NCBI GenBank assembly: GCA_029262615.1
Contig: JAJCZD010000005.1
Span: forward strand, 124,001 to 188,000
Reading direction: 5' to 3'
Length of the DNA stretch: 64,000 nt
Source: Candidatus Babelota bacterium
GTDB taxonomy: Bacteria > Babelota > Babeliae > Babelales > Vermiphilaceae
The notes under the pieces were generated by a model. That model searched no databases, was not told where the DNA came from, and saw only the letters and a list, made by a program, of their open reading frames with translations. The position numbers and the translations under genes were made by a program. Of this stretch, positions 9,343 through 18,444 are shown piece by piece (the stretch's first letter is position 1; each line of letters starts with the position of its first letter).

Positions 9343-10638
9343 ATGAAAAAAATAATCTTTTTAATTATGGTAACAAGTAAACTATTTTGCATAGATGGCA
9401 TATTAGATCCTACTTTTGGAGATAATGGATTAGCAACCGTTTTCATTTCTCCAAACGGAGCCTTTGGGCGACGCATTGCTGTTGATGCACAAGGAAATAT
9501 TGTCCAGATTGGACTGTCTGATCCAGGTGCATTACAAGGAGCAATTGTAAAATACCTTGCAGATGGTGCCTTGGATACAAGCTTCAATAATACCGGTATT
9601 AGATTACAAACCTCAGGCACTGCGACACAATTTACAGATGTTTTGATTCAACCAGATAACAAAATTGTGGCCACAGGTTTTACTACTATCGGTGTTAATC
9701 AAGTTATTGTAGCACGGTATAACCCAGATGGTTCAAACGATACGAGTTTTGCCACTGTTGGCCTATTTATTCAACCCATCGGTTCTAATGCATTTGGTTC
9801 AGCCTTAGCTCGTCAACAAGATGACAAATTAATTGTTTTTGCCAACGGTGGTGCTCCTGCAAACCAAGATATAGTTTTAATAAGATTAAATATAGATGGC
9901 TCTCCAGATGTTACATTTGGCACTAATGGTTTTATGGTTGATTCATTTGGTTCTACTCAACAAGTAGTAGATGGTCTGTTACAACAAGATGGAAAAATCG
10001 TTGCAACAGGTTTAACTGATGTTGCAGGAAATAAAATTTTTATAGCACGTTACAACACCAATGGATCTAGAGACACAAGCTTTGGCACAAATGGCGTAAC
10101 GGTGAGTTTGCCACCTGGGCAAGATAGTGCTTTTGCTTTGGGAATGGCACAACAAGCTGATGGCAAGTTTCTTGCTGTAGGACAAACAATATTGGGTGGT
10201 AATAGTAATATTTTGTTAGCCCGTTACAATACTGATGGTTCATTGGATACTACATTCGGCATTAATGGCTTTGTTATAACAGAGCGTGGTGGTACCGATT
10301 CGGCAGTTGATGTAGCCTTTACACTTAATAATAAAATTATCATTACCGGTGGTAGCGATGGAAATACAATCTACGTTGCACGTTACAACCAAAATGGCTC
10401 TCTTGATACTAGTTTTGGTCCAAATCAAGATGGCTTTTTTACGCTTTCAGGTGCTAGCACTTTAGGAGGTCGAGGTCTTTTTATTTTACCAAATCAAGAT
10501 ATTTTAGTCGGAGGTGATATAGTTTTAGACACCGCTCGGGAATTTTTGGTATTTCGATTACTCAATCAACTGACAACTGGAGATGAGCTCACTCAAGCCA
10601 TTATTAAAAAGTATGGTTTATTTTGTGAGTTAATTTAG
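9343..10638 (+). CDS. exported delta-60 repeat beta-propeller protein
   Basis: A 431-residue protein with a short signal peptide (MKKIIFLIMVTSKLFC) and about seven repeats of 52-58 residues built on DTSFG-NG ... DGKIVATG ... ARYN-DGS, the signature of the delta-60 repeat family. Seven repeats would close a seven-bladed propeller. The last 20 or so residues (TTGDELTQAIIKKYG) fall outside the propeller and resemble the tail of the other delta-60 protein at 57120-58454. AAGGA precedes the ATG. The stop codon is shared with the convergent orn gene. Ligand unknown. Confidence 0.88.
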   Translation: MKKIIFLIMVTSKLFCIDGILDPTFGDNGLATVFISPNGAFGRRIAVDAQGNIVQIGLSDPGALQGAIVKYLADGALDTSFNNTGIRLQTSGTATQFTDVLIQPDNKIVATGFTTIGVNQVIVARYNPDGSNDTSFATVGLFIQPIGSNAFGSALARQQDDKLIVFANGGAPANQDIVLIRLNIDGSPDVTFGTNGFMVDSFGSTQQVVDGLLQQDGKIVATGLTDVAGNKIFIARYNTNGSRDTSFGTNGVTVSLPPGQDSAFALGMAQQADGKFLAVGQTILGGNSNILLARYNTDGSLDTTFGINGFVITERGGTDSAVDVAFTLNNKIIITGGSDGNTIYVARYNQNGSLDTSFGPNQDGFFTLSGASTLGGRGLFILPNQDILVGGDIVLDTAREFLVFRLLNQLTTGDELTQAIIKKYGLFCELI

Positions 10639-11198
10639 TGCTTAAAAAAATTATTTTTATAATATTTTAGTTCATCAATTGATTCTTGAATATCCTCAAG
10701 AGCACGATGAGAATTTATTTTTTCATAGAATGCTTTTGGGTTATCTGGATTCCATGCCTGCACCAATATCTTGATAGTTGAAACATCAATGATTCTATAA
10801 TGTAAAAAATCTAGAACTTTAGGCATATAACGCGTTAAAAACCTTCGATCTTGCCATACAGAATTACCAGCTAGCACTGCATTATCCGGATCACAATATT
10901 TCTTTATAAATTCATAGGTCTTTTTCTCAATCTCTAATAAGGGCACACATGAATCTTTTACTTTTGCAATCAAACCAGAATCTTGATGTATCTGAGCCAC
11001 AACCTGATTCATTCGGCCAAGCACGTCTGGAGGCTGGCAAGAAACCAAATCTGGCCCCGTTGCAACGATGTTCAATTGTGCATCAGTAATAATTGTTGCT
11101 ACTTCCAAGATAACATCTTTTGATGGATCAAGCCCGGTCATTTCTAGATCGACCCAAACAAATTTGAAATCTTTAAAGTTTTTTATTTCTTTATTCAT
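10635..11198 (-). CDS. orn: oligoribonuclease
   Basis: DEDDh 3'-5' exonuclease that degrades very short RNAs to mononucleotides, completing RNA turnover. A 187-residue protein, normal length. WVDLEMTGLDP near the N-terminus supplies the first Asp and Glu; the C-terminal HRALEDIQESIDELKYY supplies the His and last Asp. It follows the exported-protein gene at 11214-11753 by 15 bases, so the two are probably co-transcribed. It ends on a stop codon overlapping that of the delta-60 gene. Confidence 0.95.
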   Translation of the reverse strand: MNKEIKNFKDFKFVWVDLEMTGLDPSKDVILEVATIITDAQLNIVATGPDLVSCQPPDVLGRMNQVVAQIHQDSGLIAKVKDSCVPLLEIEKKTYEFIKKYCDPDNAVLAGNSVWQDRRFLTRYMPKVLDFLHYRIIDVSTIKILVQAWNPDNPKAFYEKINSHRALEDIQESIDELKYYKNNFFKH

Positions 11199-11213
11199 TT
11201 TAAATTATTTCTT

Positions 11214-11753
11214 TCATTTTAACCTACCACTGTGACCAATATCCTTTAGGGTTAACTTATCTGGATCATAATCATTACCATCATCAGGATAACCAAAATC
11301 GGTCAAATATAAATTACCTACCCATTGCTTCTGTGTTTTTCCTATATGAATTTGTTCTTTCAAGTCTTTAATCTGACAAAAAAGTTTGTATGAATGTTTT
11401 AAACTTTCTATTTTATCTTTAGTGTAATCATGAGTTGCATACCAATGAGCAAGTTCTTTGATGCAATCTGTGTATAGATTCAAAGAAAAAAAATTCTGAC
11501 TTTCAATAATTTTTTGAATACTAGCCCTTAAATCTTTACCTTGAAAGTGATCATTTTCACTTGGATGATGTTTTTTATTCTGTTGTTGCATAGCCAGATG
11601 CACTCTTGCTGTCGCCAGTGCTACCTCTGCTTTTCTTTCATTCTCTTTCTTCAACTCTTCAAATGATTTTCTTGTGGAGCTTTGTGGGGTTTTGCAGTCT
11701 AACATTGCATTCAATTGATTAACCAAACAAAGAATAATTAATAATCTCTTCAT
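11214..11753 (-). CDS. exported helical protein of unknown function
   Basis: A 179-residue protein with signal peptide MKRLLIILCLVNQLNA followed by MLDC. The mature part is charged and helical and includes EELKKENERKAEVALATA. I chose the ATG at 11753 because it opens a clean signal peptide and has GGAAA upstream; a longer frame reaching 11924 would overlap the divergent ddl gene. It sits upstream of orn and 70 bases from ddl. Not recognised. Confidence 0.65.
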   Translation of the reverse strand: MKRLLIILCLVNQLNAMLDCKTPQSSTRKSFEELKKENERKAEVALATARVHLAMQQQNKKHHPSENDHFQGKDLRASIQKIIESQNFFSLNLYTDCIKELAHWYATHDYTKDKIESLKHSYKLFCQIKDLKEQIHIGKTQKQWVGNLYLTDFGYPDDGNDYDPDKLTLKDIGHSGRLK

Positions 11754-11823
11754 ATAATTTCCATTTAGACTAAACTTAAAAACGCTACTTCCTGTACTTT
11801 TAGTAAGAAAGAAATCACAAAAA

Positions 11824-14106
11824 ATGTCAAATAATAAAAGGATTTTTGTGAAAAAATTACGCGTTGGTGTACTCATGGGTGGTAAATCAATCGAGCGAGA
11901 AGTTTCTTTCAATTCTGGACGCACGGTGTGCGATCACCTTGATACCACACAATATGAAATCATCCCTTTATTCCAAATACAAAGTGGGGCCCTTTTTTTA
12001 TTGCCAGAAAATTTTTTGCATCGTGGTAAAATTGCTGATTTTGAGAACCGTTTAGAAAAAGAAGCACAAATCGCATGGGATGATTTAAAAGAACTAATCG
12101 ATTTTTGTTATATTGCTGTGCACGGACGTTTTGCGGAAGATGGCACCCTGCAAGGAATTTTAGAAGTGCTTGGCATTGCCTATTTAGGAACAAAAGTATT
12201 TGGCAGTGCAGCAGGGATGAACAAAATTGTCCAAAAAAAAATACTTGGTGCGCAAGGTATACATGTGCCAAACGGTATCATTCTTTCCACCGATGAGATA
12301 ACCAATTTTGGAAAAACAAAAAATAAAATAGTACATAAATTAGAAAACAATAATCTTACATTTCCATTGGTGGTAAAACCGCATAAAGAAGGCTCAAGCT
12401 TGGGTGTTTCTGTTATTTTTGATAAAGATGAACTATTTGATGCGCTCAAGCTTGCAAGTTTTATTCATCCATACGAAAAGCAAGCAGTCTTGGTTGAAGA
12501 AAAAATTGAAGGAATGGAGTTTTCGTGCATTAGTATTTTTGATGCGAAAAAACAAAAATGGCGGTCAATGCCCCCAACCGAGGTGGTCCATGATACAGGA
12601 ACATATTTCCATGATTATAAACAGAAATACATGCCGGGCAAATCAACTGAATATACTCCTGCACGAACCACCAAAGAAACAATAAAAAAAATGCAAAAGG
12701 CATGTATACAAGTAACTGAAATTTTGGATTTTAAAACAATTTCTCGTATCGATGGCTTTGTTACCAAAAATAATAAAATTGTAATAATTGATCCAAACAC
12801 ATTATCTGGAATGGGGCCAGCAAGCTTTGTATTTAGAGAAGCTGCTCACCTTGGCATGAGCCATACCGATATTATAAATCACTTGATTGAAACGGAATTG
12901 GAGAATTATCCCATGCTAAAAAAGGAAAAAATACTTCAACCCTCGCCAAAGCTTGGTCGCGCAGATCGACTAACTGTTGCCGTTTTGTTTGGCGGTAATT
13001 CCAACGAAAAAGAAATTTCGTTAGAATCAGGCCGAAATGTAGTGTATAAATTATCGCCGCATAAATATAAGGCAATACCACTTTTTGTGGATAAGAACAT
13101 GCAATTATATCAATTGGAACAAAAACAATTGGTGCTTAATTCAACCAAAGAAATTCAAGCATCACTTACTCAAGAGCAAAAAGCAAAATGGAATGATTTA
13201 GCAACAATTGCTGATTTTGTTTTTATTGGTTTGCATGGTGGCCTGGGAGAAAATGGCAGTGTCCAAGGAACTCTGGAAATGCTTGGGTTGCCTTATAATG
13301 GCTCATCGGTACTTGCCAGTGCACTATGCATGGATAAATATAAAACGAATGAATTTCTAAAAAATAATGGCTTTGTTGTCCCAAAAAACCTTTTACTTAC
13401 AAAAAATGATTGGTCAGGCTTGACACAAGAGGACAGGCAAGGTAATAAAGAAAAAATGTTTGAAATCCTTCGACAAGCTCAGGACGAACGGGAGGGGGAT
13501 ATTTTTCCTATTATTGTAAAACCACATGATGATGGCTGCTCTATGATGGTGCAAAAAGTAAGCAACAAACAAGAACTGAAACAAGCTTTAAATACAATTT
13601 TTGTGCAAAAAAATCATGCCTTTCTAGAAGAATATATTACCGGTATGGAATTAACCGTTGGCCTTATCGGCAATGACCAGCCACAAGCCCTGCCACCAAG
13701 CCAAACGGTAATAGCAAAAGATATTTTATCTATAGAAGAAAAATTTTTGCCGGGGGCAGGAGAAAACCAAACCCCTGCACCACTGCAGAAAGAAGAGATT
13801 TTGTTTGTGCAAAAAACAATTGAAAACGCGTACAAAGCAATTGGTTGCAAAGGCTATGCACGCATTGATTGCTTTTATCAAAATGAAAATCAAAGCCCAA
13901 CAAAAAAACCGAGGGTTGTTATTTTGGAAATCAATACGCTACCTGGCCTTACCCCTGCAACCTGTATTTTTCATCAAGCAGCAGAGATTGGCATGCGACC
14001 AATGGATTTTATTGATACAATTGTTCAACTTGGCCTTGAGGAACATAAAAATGGAATTAGAGAAAAAAATAGGGTGGTTTGTAATAAACTACAAAAAAAT
14101 ATTTAA
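11824..14106 (+). CDS. ddl: tandem-fused D-alanine--D-alanine ligase (two complete Ddl modules)
   Basis: Makes the D-Ala-D-X dipeptide for peptidoglycan. The 760-residue protein is twice the usual length because two Ddl units are joined. Module 1 (about 12-360) has GGKSIEREVS, GSSLG, a loop ending in Tyr269, Asp310 and DPNT at 323-326, where Asp replaces the usual magnesium-binding Glu. Module 2 (about 383-745) has GGNSNEKEIS, loop IEEKFLPG with Phe641 in place of Tyr, Asp682 and canonical EINTLPG at 702-708. Phe there marks D-Ala-D-Lac ligases in Leuconostoc. Residues 548-557 (ILRQAQDERE) come from an inserted repeat. A GTG at 11848 with AAGGA upstream is an alternative start. Whether both sites work is unknown. 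Confidence 0.93.
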   Translation: MSNNKRIFVKKLRVGVLMGGKSIEREVSFNSGRTVCDHLDTTQYEIIPLFQIQSGALFLLPENFLHRGKIADFENRLEKEAQIAWDDLKELIDFCYIAVHGRFAEDGTLQGILEVLGIAYLGTKVFGSAAGMNKIVQKKILGAQGIHVPNGIILSTDEITNFGKTKNKIVHKLENNNLTFPLVVKPHKEGSSLGVSVIFDKDELFDALKLASFIHPYEKQAVLVEEKIEGMEFSCISIFDAKKQKWRSMPPTEVVHDTGTYFHDYKQKYMPGKSTEYTPARTTKETIKKMQKACIQVTEILDFKTISRIDGFVTKNNKIVIIDPNTLSGMGPASFVFREAAHLGMSHTDIINHLIETELENYPMLKKEKILQPSPKLGRADRLTVAVLFGGNSNEKEISLESGRNVVYKLSPHKYKAIPLFVDKNMQLYQLEQKQLVLNSTKEIQASLTQEQKAKWNDLATIADFVFIGLHGGLGENGSVQGTLEMLGLPYNGSSVLASALCMDKYKTNEFLKNNGFVVPKNLLLTKNDWSGLTQEDRQGNKEKMFEILRQAQDEREGDIFPIIVKPHDDGCSMMVQKVSNKQELKQALNTIFVQKNHAFLEEYITGMELTVGLIGNDQPQALPPSQTVIAKDILSIEEKFLPGAGENQTPAPLQKEEILFVQKTIENAYKAIGCKGYARIDCFYQNENQSPTKKPRVVILEINTLPGLTPATCIFHQAAEIGMRPMDFIDTIVQLGLEEHKNGIREKNRVVCNKLQKNI
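13467..13492 (+). repeat. palindromic-repeat fragment inside ddl
   Basis: The 26 bases beginning ccttcgacaagctcagga match, from memory, a palindromic repeat unit dispersed in many unrelated bacterial genomes. Here it is in frame and encodes ILRQAQDERE in a loop of the second Ddl module, just before the conserved FPIIVKPH strand. The seen part is one arm only. Confidence 0.5.
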
Positions 14107-14120
14107 TGAAACTTAATTAT

Positions 14121-14180
14121 CCGTTGGGCCTGCATGCTGAGCAAAGCTTTGACCAAGACTGGAACTTATCGAAGGATCGG
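14121..14180 (+). repeat. degenerate copy of the same repeat family between ddl and the WD40 gene
   Basis: The ccgtt start, the ctgagc element and the final tatcgaaggatcgg resemble worn arms of the repeat seen inside ddl. It fills the 76-base gap between the convergent genes. There is no strong terminator stem. Confidence 0.25.
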
Positions 14181-14182
14181 AA

Positions 14183-15397
14183 CTAGTTTAATAACTCTAA
14201 CTTCTGATCATTACTCAAAGGCCGATCTTGTTCTGCATCTTTTTTTTGTTTTATTCTGTCTGCTAATTTAATTTTTTTGTCCAAAGGTAAAGAAAATAAA
14301 GCAAGAATTTTAGAAATATTACAAAAGCGTATCGATTTATCAGACGAGCCAGAAATAAGAATTTTTGCATTAGGTAAAAAGCACACTGCCCCTACATGGC
14401 TTTTATGCCCTTGCAAGCTTGCAAGGGGAATATCCTTTTCTATACTATAATCCCACAAACAAACAGTTTTATCATTTGACCCGGTTGCAAATATATTTTC
14501 TTGAACCAAACAAGCAGTATCAAAACAACCTTTACTGTAACTTGTAAACGTTTTTGTACATTTTTCTCCCGGTAGATACCATATCTTTGCCTTCTTATCA
14601 CAAGAACCAGAAAGTACATACCCTTCTTTTGGTAAAAATTTAACAACACTTATTGGCCCTGTATGGGCTTTTACATTTTTTTCTTCTTTTTTTTCAACAA
14701 CACTCCAAAGACGAACCGTTTGGTCGGCTGAGCTAGAAACAATATGCTGGTTTTGTGCATCAACTGACATCACACTTTTTTGGTGCCCACAAAGAAACAT
14801 TATTGCTTGCTGTTTTCTTTGGTCCCAAATTCGGATGGTTTGGTCAGAAGAACAAGAAACAATTTGGTGTTGGCTAAGTTGCGTAAGTTGATTAATCATT
14901 CCAACATGCCCAGCCAATGAACAAATATGCTCACCACTTTTTTTGTCGATTATTTTTATCATATTACCAACACCAGCAATGATTTTTTCATCAATTGCTA
15001 GTACAGTTGAAGCATTTTTCATTTTTTGCCCATAGCTTGTTACCACTGGTTGCATAGAACTAATGTCCCAGAGCGCAACTCCTTTATCTGAAGCGGATAT
15101 TAATTGATGATTATTTACTAACTTAAGTGCCTTTATACATTGCCCAACCTCATAGGTACGTGAAGATGCATGGTCCTTTGGGATAATAATTGGCGCAAGT
15201 GGTGGAATTAGTTCTCTTGTTGTAACAAAGTCCCCAATTTTCTTTTTACACGGTTCACTGAGTTTTGAAAAATCTTCTTCTGAATATGTTTTTCGATTTA
15301 ATTGTATGAATGAAGCACAATAATCAAAAAGTAGTGCAGCATCACTCATGCAACTTGTTGAGCTTGAAATAAATAAAAAGAATATCATTTTTCCCAT
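14183..15397 (-). CDS. exported WD40-repeat protein
   Basis: A 404-residue protein with a short signal segment (core IFFLFISSSTSC) followed by MSDA. Residues 22-31 (LLFDYCASFI) and 46-57 (LSEPCKKKIGDF) resemble the SOCS-box-like motif found in other repeat proteins here. From about residue 75 there are seven WD40 units with classic endings such as IRIWDQRK, VRLWSVVE, AKIWYLPG and VCLWDYSI, and GH dipeptides in GHVGMIN, GHQKSV and GHKSHV. The start is preceded by a G-rich ribosome site (gagggggg). WD40 propellers are protein-binding platforms; the partner is unknown. Confidence 0.88.
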   Translation of the reverse strand: MGKMIFFLFISSSTSCMSDAALLFDYCASFIQLNRKTYSEEDFSKLSEPCKKKIGDFVTTRELIPPLAPIIIPKDHASSRTYEVGQCIKALKLVNNHQLISASDKGVALWDISSMQPVVTSYGQKMKNASTVLAIDEKIIAGVGNMIKIIDKKSGEHICSLAGHVGMINQLTQLSQHQIVSCSSDQTIRIWDQRKQQAIMFLCGHQKSVMSVDAQNQHIVSSSADQTVRLWSVVEKKEEKNVKAHTGPISVVKFLPKEGYVLSGSCDKKAKIWYLPGEKCTKTFTSYSKGCFDTACLVQENIFATGSNDKTVCLWDYSIEKDIPLASLQGHKSHVGAVCFLPNAKILISGSSDKSIRFCNISKILALFSLPLDKKIKLADRIKQKKDAEQDRPLSNDQKLELLN

Positions 15398-15484
15398 GAG
15401 GCCCCCCTCATTGATATACTTTACAAAAAAAATCTGTGTAAAATACAGAGTTTTGGTTCTTTAGTAATTATAAGAATATTTTTT

Positions 15485-16234
15485 TCATAGAGTATCTTCT
15501 GCATATCTGTTGAGTATTTGCTCTGATGCTTTTACAATTTGCTTGTACCACTCTAGTGTTAAAACCATTTTTTCCTCACTAGTTAACTGCCAACCAATAT
15601 CAGTGTTATGCAATTTATTAACCAAATCAAATAAGACTATTGAAACGCTCACGGAAATATTAAAACTTTCAGTAAAACCAAACATGGGAATCGTTAAAAA
15701 ACCATCTGCATGTGCTTTTACATAGTCACTAATTCCGGTCCATTCGGTGCCAAAAACTAAGCATAATTTATCGCGAACCTCAAATGATGGCAAAGAAATT
15801 GCTGATGGATCTGGTGTTGTTGCAATAATTTTATAATTTTGTTTTTTTAGTATATCAATAGCGTTTTTAGCTTTTTTGTATTTATGCAAGGTTAACCATT
15901 TTGACGAGCCACGGTCTATGGTTGTAATCGGCTTGAATGAATGTTTATCTTCTATCACATGCACATTTTGCACACCAAAGCAATCTGCAGAGCGCAATAC
16001 CGCACTGGCATTATGCGGTTGCAGAATATCCTCCAATAAAATAGTAATAAAGTTTGTTCGATTTGCTAAAACCTGTTTTATTTTTTCTTTTTTATGCGGT
16101 GTTATAAAAGGTTCTAAGATAGCTACCTGATTTATTATAGTCTGATCATCCATATTTCTTACTTCTGAGAGGAAAAAGCTTTCTAAAAAAATTCTATCTT
16201 TCTTATTCTTAGCAATTTTTTCTACAAAAGCCAT
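15485..16234 (-). CDS. trmH: SpoU/TrmH-family RNA 2'-O-methyltransferase
   Basis: A SPOUT-fold methylase. A 249-residue protein with the three family motifs: LQPHNASAVLRSADCFGV, LVFGTEWTGIS and FTESFNISVSVSIVLFDL. Order and spacing fit TrmH, which methylates G18 of tRNA with S-adenosylmethionine, but other SpoU members act on rRNA, so the substrate is inferred. The start at 16234 may be slightly long; a Met at residue 28 is the alternative. Its ATG overlaps a small divergent frame in a shared CATG. Confidence 0.85.
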   Translation of the reverse strand: MAFVEKIAKNKKDRIFLESFFLSEVRNMDDQTIINQVAILEPFITPHKKEKIKQVLANRTNFITILLEDILQPHNASAVLRSADCFGVQNVHVIEDKHSFKPITTIDRGSSKWLTLHKYKKAKNAIDILKKQNYKIIATTPDPSAISLPSFEVRDKLCLVFGTEWTGISDYVKAHADGFLTIPMFGFTESFNISVSVSIVLFDLVNKLHNTDIGWQLTSEEKMVLTLEWYKQIVKASEQILNRYAEDTL

Positions 16235-16367
16235 GGAAACATCTCAAAATTATTTTATTACCTCTTGCTTAGTTAAAGATACAACCAAATTAAAAGAAAT
16301 ATTTGAAAAAGTATTAAAAAGCAAAATGGAGAAAACAGTCAATGAAAACACTCATTTTGTTTTGTGA
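16233..16367 (+). CDS. possible 44-residue protein divergent from the TrmH gene
   Basis: A short frame opens at the ATG that overlaps the TrmH start (CATG) and encodes a Lys/Glu-rich helix (TKLKEIFEKVLKSKMEK). The composition looks coding, but there is no ribosome site and no recognisable family. It could be a chance frame. Confidence 0.2.
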   Translation: METSQNYFITSCLVKDTTKLKEIFEKVLKSKMEKTVNENTHFVL

Positions 16368-16385
16368 ATTCAGAAATAGGAAAAA

Positions 16386-16829
16386 CTAAATAACTGGCAA
16401 TAATAAATAGGCAATCAAACAAGAGAATGCATTAGAAATGATTGCAATCCAAGCCAATTGACCAAAATGAATTTTATAACGCCAACTAACCAGACCAAAA
16501 AAAATAATTTGCAGCAATGCATAAATAACCCCTAGCCACAAAGTGGTATGCAGAACATTTGGAATCGGTTGGTCTATCATGGTAGGGGGTACATATTCAA
16601 AACCAAAAAATAAAACAAAAATACTTACAAAGAAAAAGTGAAAAAAGAAAAAAGATAATATATTAGCCAATGCTGAAATGGTGATTGCACGCACAAAACT
16701 CAACTCTGCAACCCATTTAATAATAACAAACATAATAATAGTGTTTAATGGCACTTGATAGAAACCATAGGTTAAACTCCAAATCCATTCATTTAATAGA
16801 AAGCCTCCAAGATAGTTAATAATTGGCAT
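16386..16829 (-). CDS. small integral membrane protein
   Basis: A 147-residue protein that is hydrophobic nearly throughout, with four or five predicted membrane helices and few charges (for example IIMFVIIKWVAEL and IIFFGLVSWRYKI). It has no cleavable signal peptide. No family is recognised; it resembles small uncharacterised inner-membrane proteins. It stands alone between trmH and the WD40 cluster. Confidence 0.65.
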   Translation of the reverse strand: MPIINYLGGFLLNEWIWSLTYGFYQVPLNTIIMFVIIKWVAELSFVRAITISALANILSFFFFHFFFVSIFVLFFGFEYVPPTMIDQPIPNVLHTTLWLGVIYALLQIIFFGLVSWRYKIHFGQLAWIAIISNAFSCLIAYLLLPVI

Positions 16830-16971
16830 TCTTGCTCCTTTTTAATTTTTTTACCCAATTTCTTTTGCGCAAATTTCTTACATTTTTCAATTTCTGGTAA
16901 TTCCATAGTTTCCTCAATTTTTACCAATGTACCATGACAAACAAAAGAATTTCCATTATTCTAATGGGATT

Positions 16972-18429
16972 ATGAAGAAAATAATGATTTTAATGGGAAG
17001 CATATTTTTTATTTCATTACCTGCAATGGATAAACCTGATTCTAAAAAGGTAAAGCCAAAACCGCATTTTTTTACTGCTCATTCTATTACAAAAATTGAT
17101 ACCGATTCATGCACTACCTCTGCTGCTATTAAAAAGTTACAGGAAATTACTTCAGCATTTCAGTTTGGTACAAATTTTAATTGTTGTATTCGATTTGAGC
17201 AATCAGATTCTTCTATTTGGCCAGAGATAAAAATAGGTGAGAGGGTATTACCCCTTGAGGCTGTACCATTGGTAAAAAAATATTTTGATGAAGCAATTAC
17301 TAGATTTCTAGAAACTAATGAATATACAGGTAAATTGGTCAATCTTATTGAAATTAAAAAACAGAAAAAAAGAAATAAAGAAGAACCCTTAGATTTTTTA
17401 GATGGTTTATACCCACCTATCAGGAGATATCTTGTTCAGTTTAATACTTTTTCCCCATTTTTAACATTTGCAAAGAAGGTACCATTAGAAATTCCGAAAG
17501 AAGGAGAGGCAATAAAGCAGAGTTTGGTGCTGAATCATTGGAATCCAGTTAAAAAAGTTAGTTTTGAAAGGTATGAGAGAAGTTCGAGTTGTAAATGTAA
17601 AGGCAAATGTGTTTTTGAACTACGTGGAAATAACTATGAAACGATTACTAAAAAGTGGTTTGAAGATAAGCGAACTTATTATATTTGGTCAGAAGAAGGC
17701 AAACAACTTAGTGAAATAGAAAACCATTATAAAAAAGAACCAGAATATACTATTGGTTTTGAATTACATAAAAATCAGTATAGATTCGTAGATTTTAAGC
17801 GTGACCATAAAGAATTTGAAGAGGAGGTACTTTGTACCGGTAGTTTGCAGGATGTAATAATATTAAACTACTTTCAATGGTTTAGAAAAAGATTGCATCC
17901 AAATAATCTTAGAGGTTATTTAGTACTACAAATACAGGATAATATGTTACATCTTTCGGTTAAACCAGGAAAAGTGTTTTGGAGACAAGAAAGAGAAAAA
18001 AATGAATCCTGTGTTTCTTTGAGACGGCGCTCAATAGCATTTCCTGAAACAATCAAAGCATTCTATCCATCGATCAGTTTAAAGTCCATCGTATTGCAAA
18101 CAACAAATAATCAGCTGTTACTATTAAACATAAAAAATTATTTCAATTTTTTACATTTATTTCAACTCTTCGGAAGAGACTTTAAAGTCAGAAGTTTACA
18201 TTTTAAAGAGCCAATTACCGCAGTTGCTCATGACTTAGATCTATTAGCTGTTGCAACTGGCAAGAAAATTATTGTTTATGATGTTTCAGATATTGATATA
18301 AAATGGAAATGTTCTTTTATTGGGCATGAAGAAAAAATAAATCATCTTGCTTTTTATGGTACAGCGAAACTAATGAGTGGATCAGATGATGGTACAGCAA
18401 GAGTATGGGATTTATTTAAAAAAAATTAG
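16972..18429 (+). CDS. exported WD40-type protein, first of a tandem family
   Basis: A 485-residue protein. Signal peptide MKKIMILMGSIFFISLPA is followed by MDKP, which supports the start at 16972 rather than an upstream ATG at 16927. The middle carries a Cys cluster SSSCKCKGKC (about 204-213), followed by a YYIW strand. The C-terminus has recognisable WD40 blades ending RVWDLFKKN. The same Cys cluster, IW strand and terminal WD40 blade occur in the gene at 18798, so they are paralogues. Probably a binding protein outside the cytoplasm; partner unknown. Confidence 0.75.
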   Translation: MKKIMILMGSIFFISLPAMDKPDSKKVKPKPHFFTAHSITKIDTDSCTTSAAIKKLQEITSAFQFGTNFNCCIRFEQSDSSIWPEIKIGERVLPLEAVPLVKKYFDEAITRFLETNEYTGKLVNLIEIKKQKKRNKEEPLDFLDGLYPPIRRYLVQFNTFSPFLTFAKKVPLEIPKEGEAIKQSLVLNHWNPVKKVSFERYERSSSCKCKGKCVFELRGNNYETITKKWFEDKRTYYIWSEEGKQLSEIENHYKKEPEYTIGFELHKNQYRFVDFKRDHKEFEEEVLCTGSLQDVIILNYFQWFRKRLHPNNLRGYLVLQIQDNMLHLSVKPGKVFWRQEREKNESCVSLRRRSIAFPETIKAFYPSISLKSIVLQTTNNQLLLLNIKNYFNFLHLFQLFGRDFKVRSLHFKEPITAVAHDLDLLAVATGKKIIVYDVSDIDIKWKCSFIGHEEKINHLAFYGTAKLMSGSDDGTARVWDLFKKN

Positions 18430-18444
18430 AATGAAAGGTCTTTT

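Noticed and set aside
11960-12449. Overlapping antisense frames within ddl
   Set aside because: Both strands open by chance opposite a conserved ATP-grasp module.
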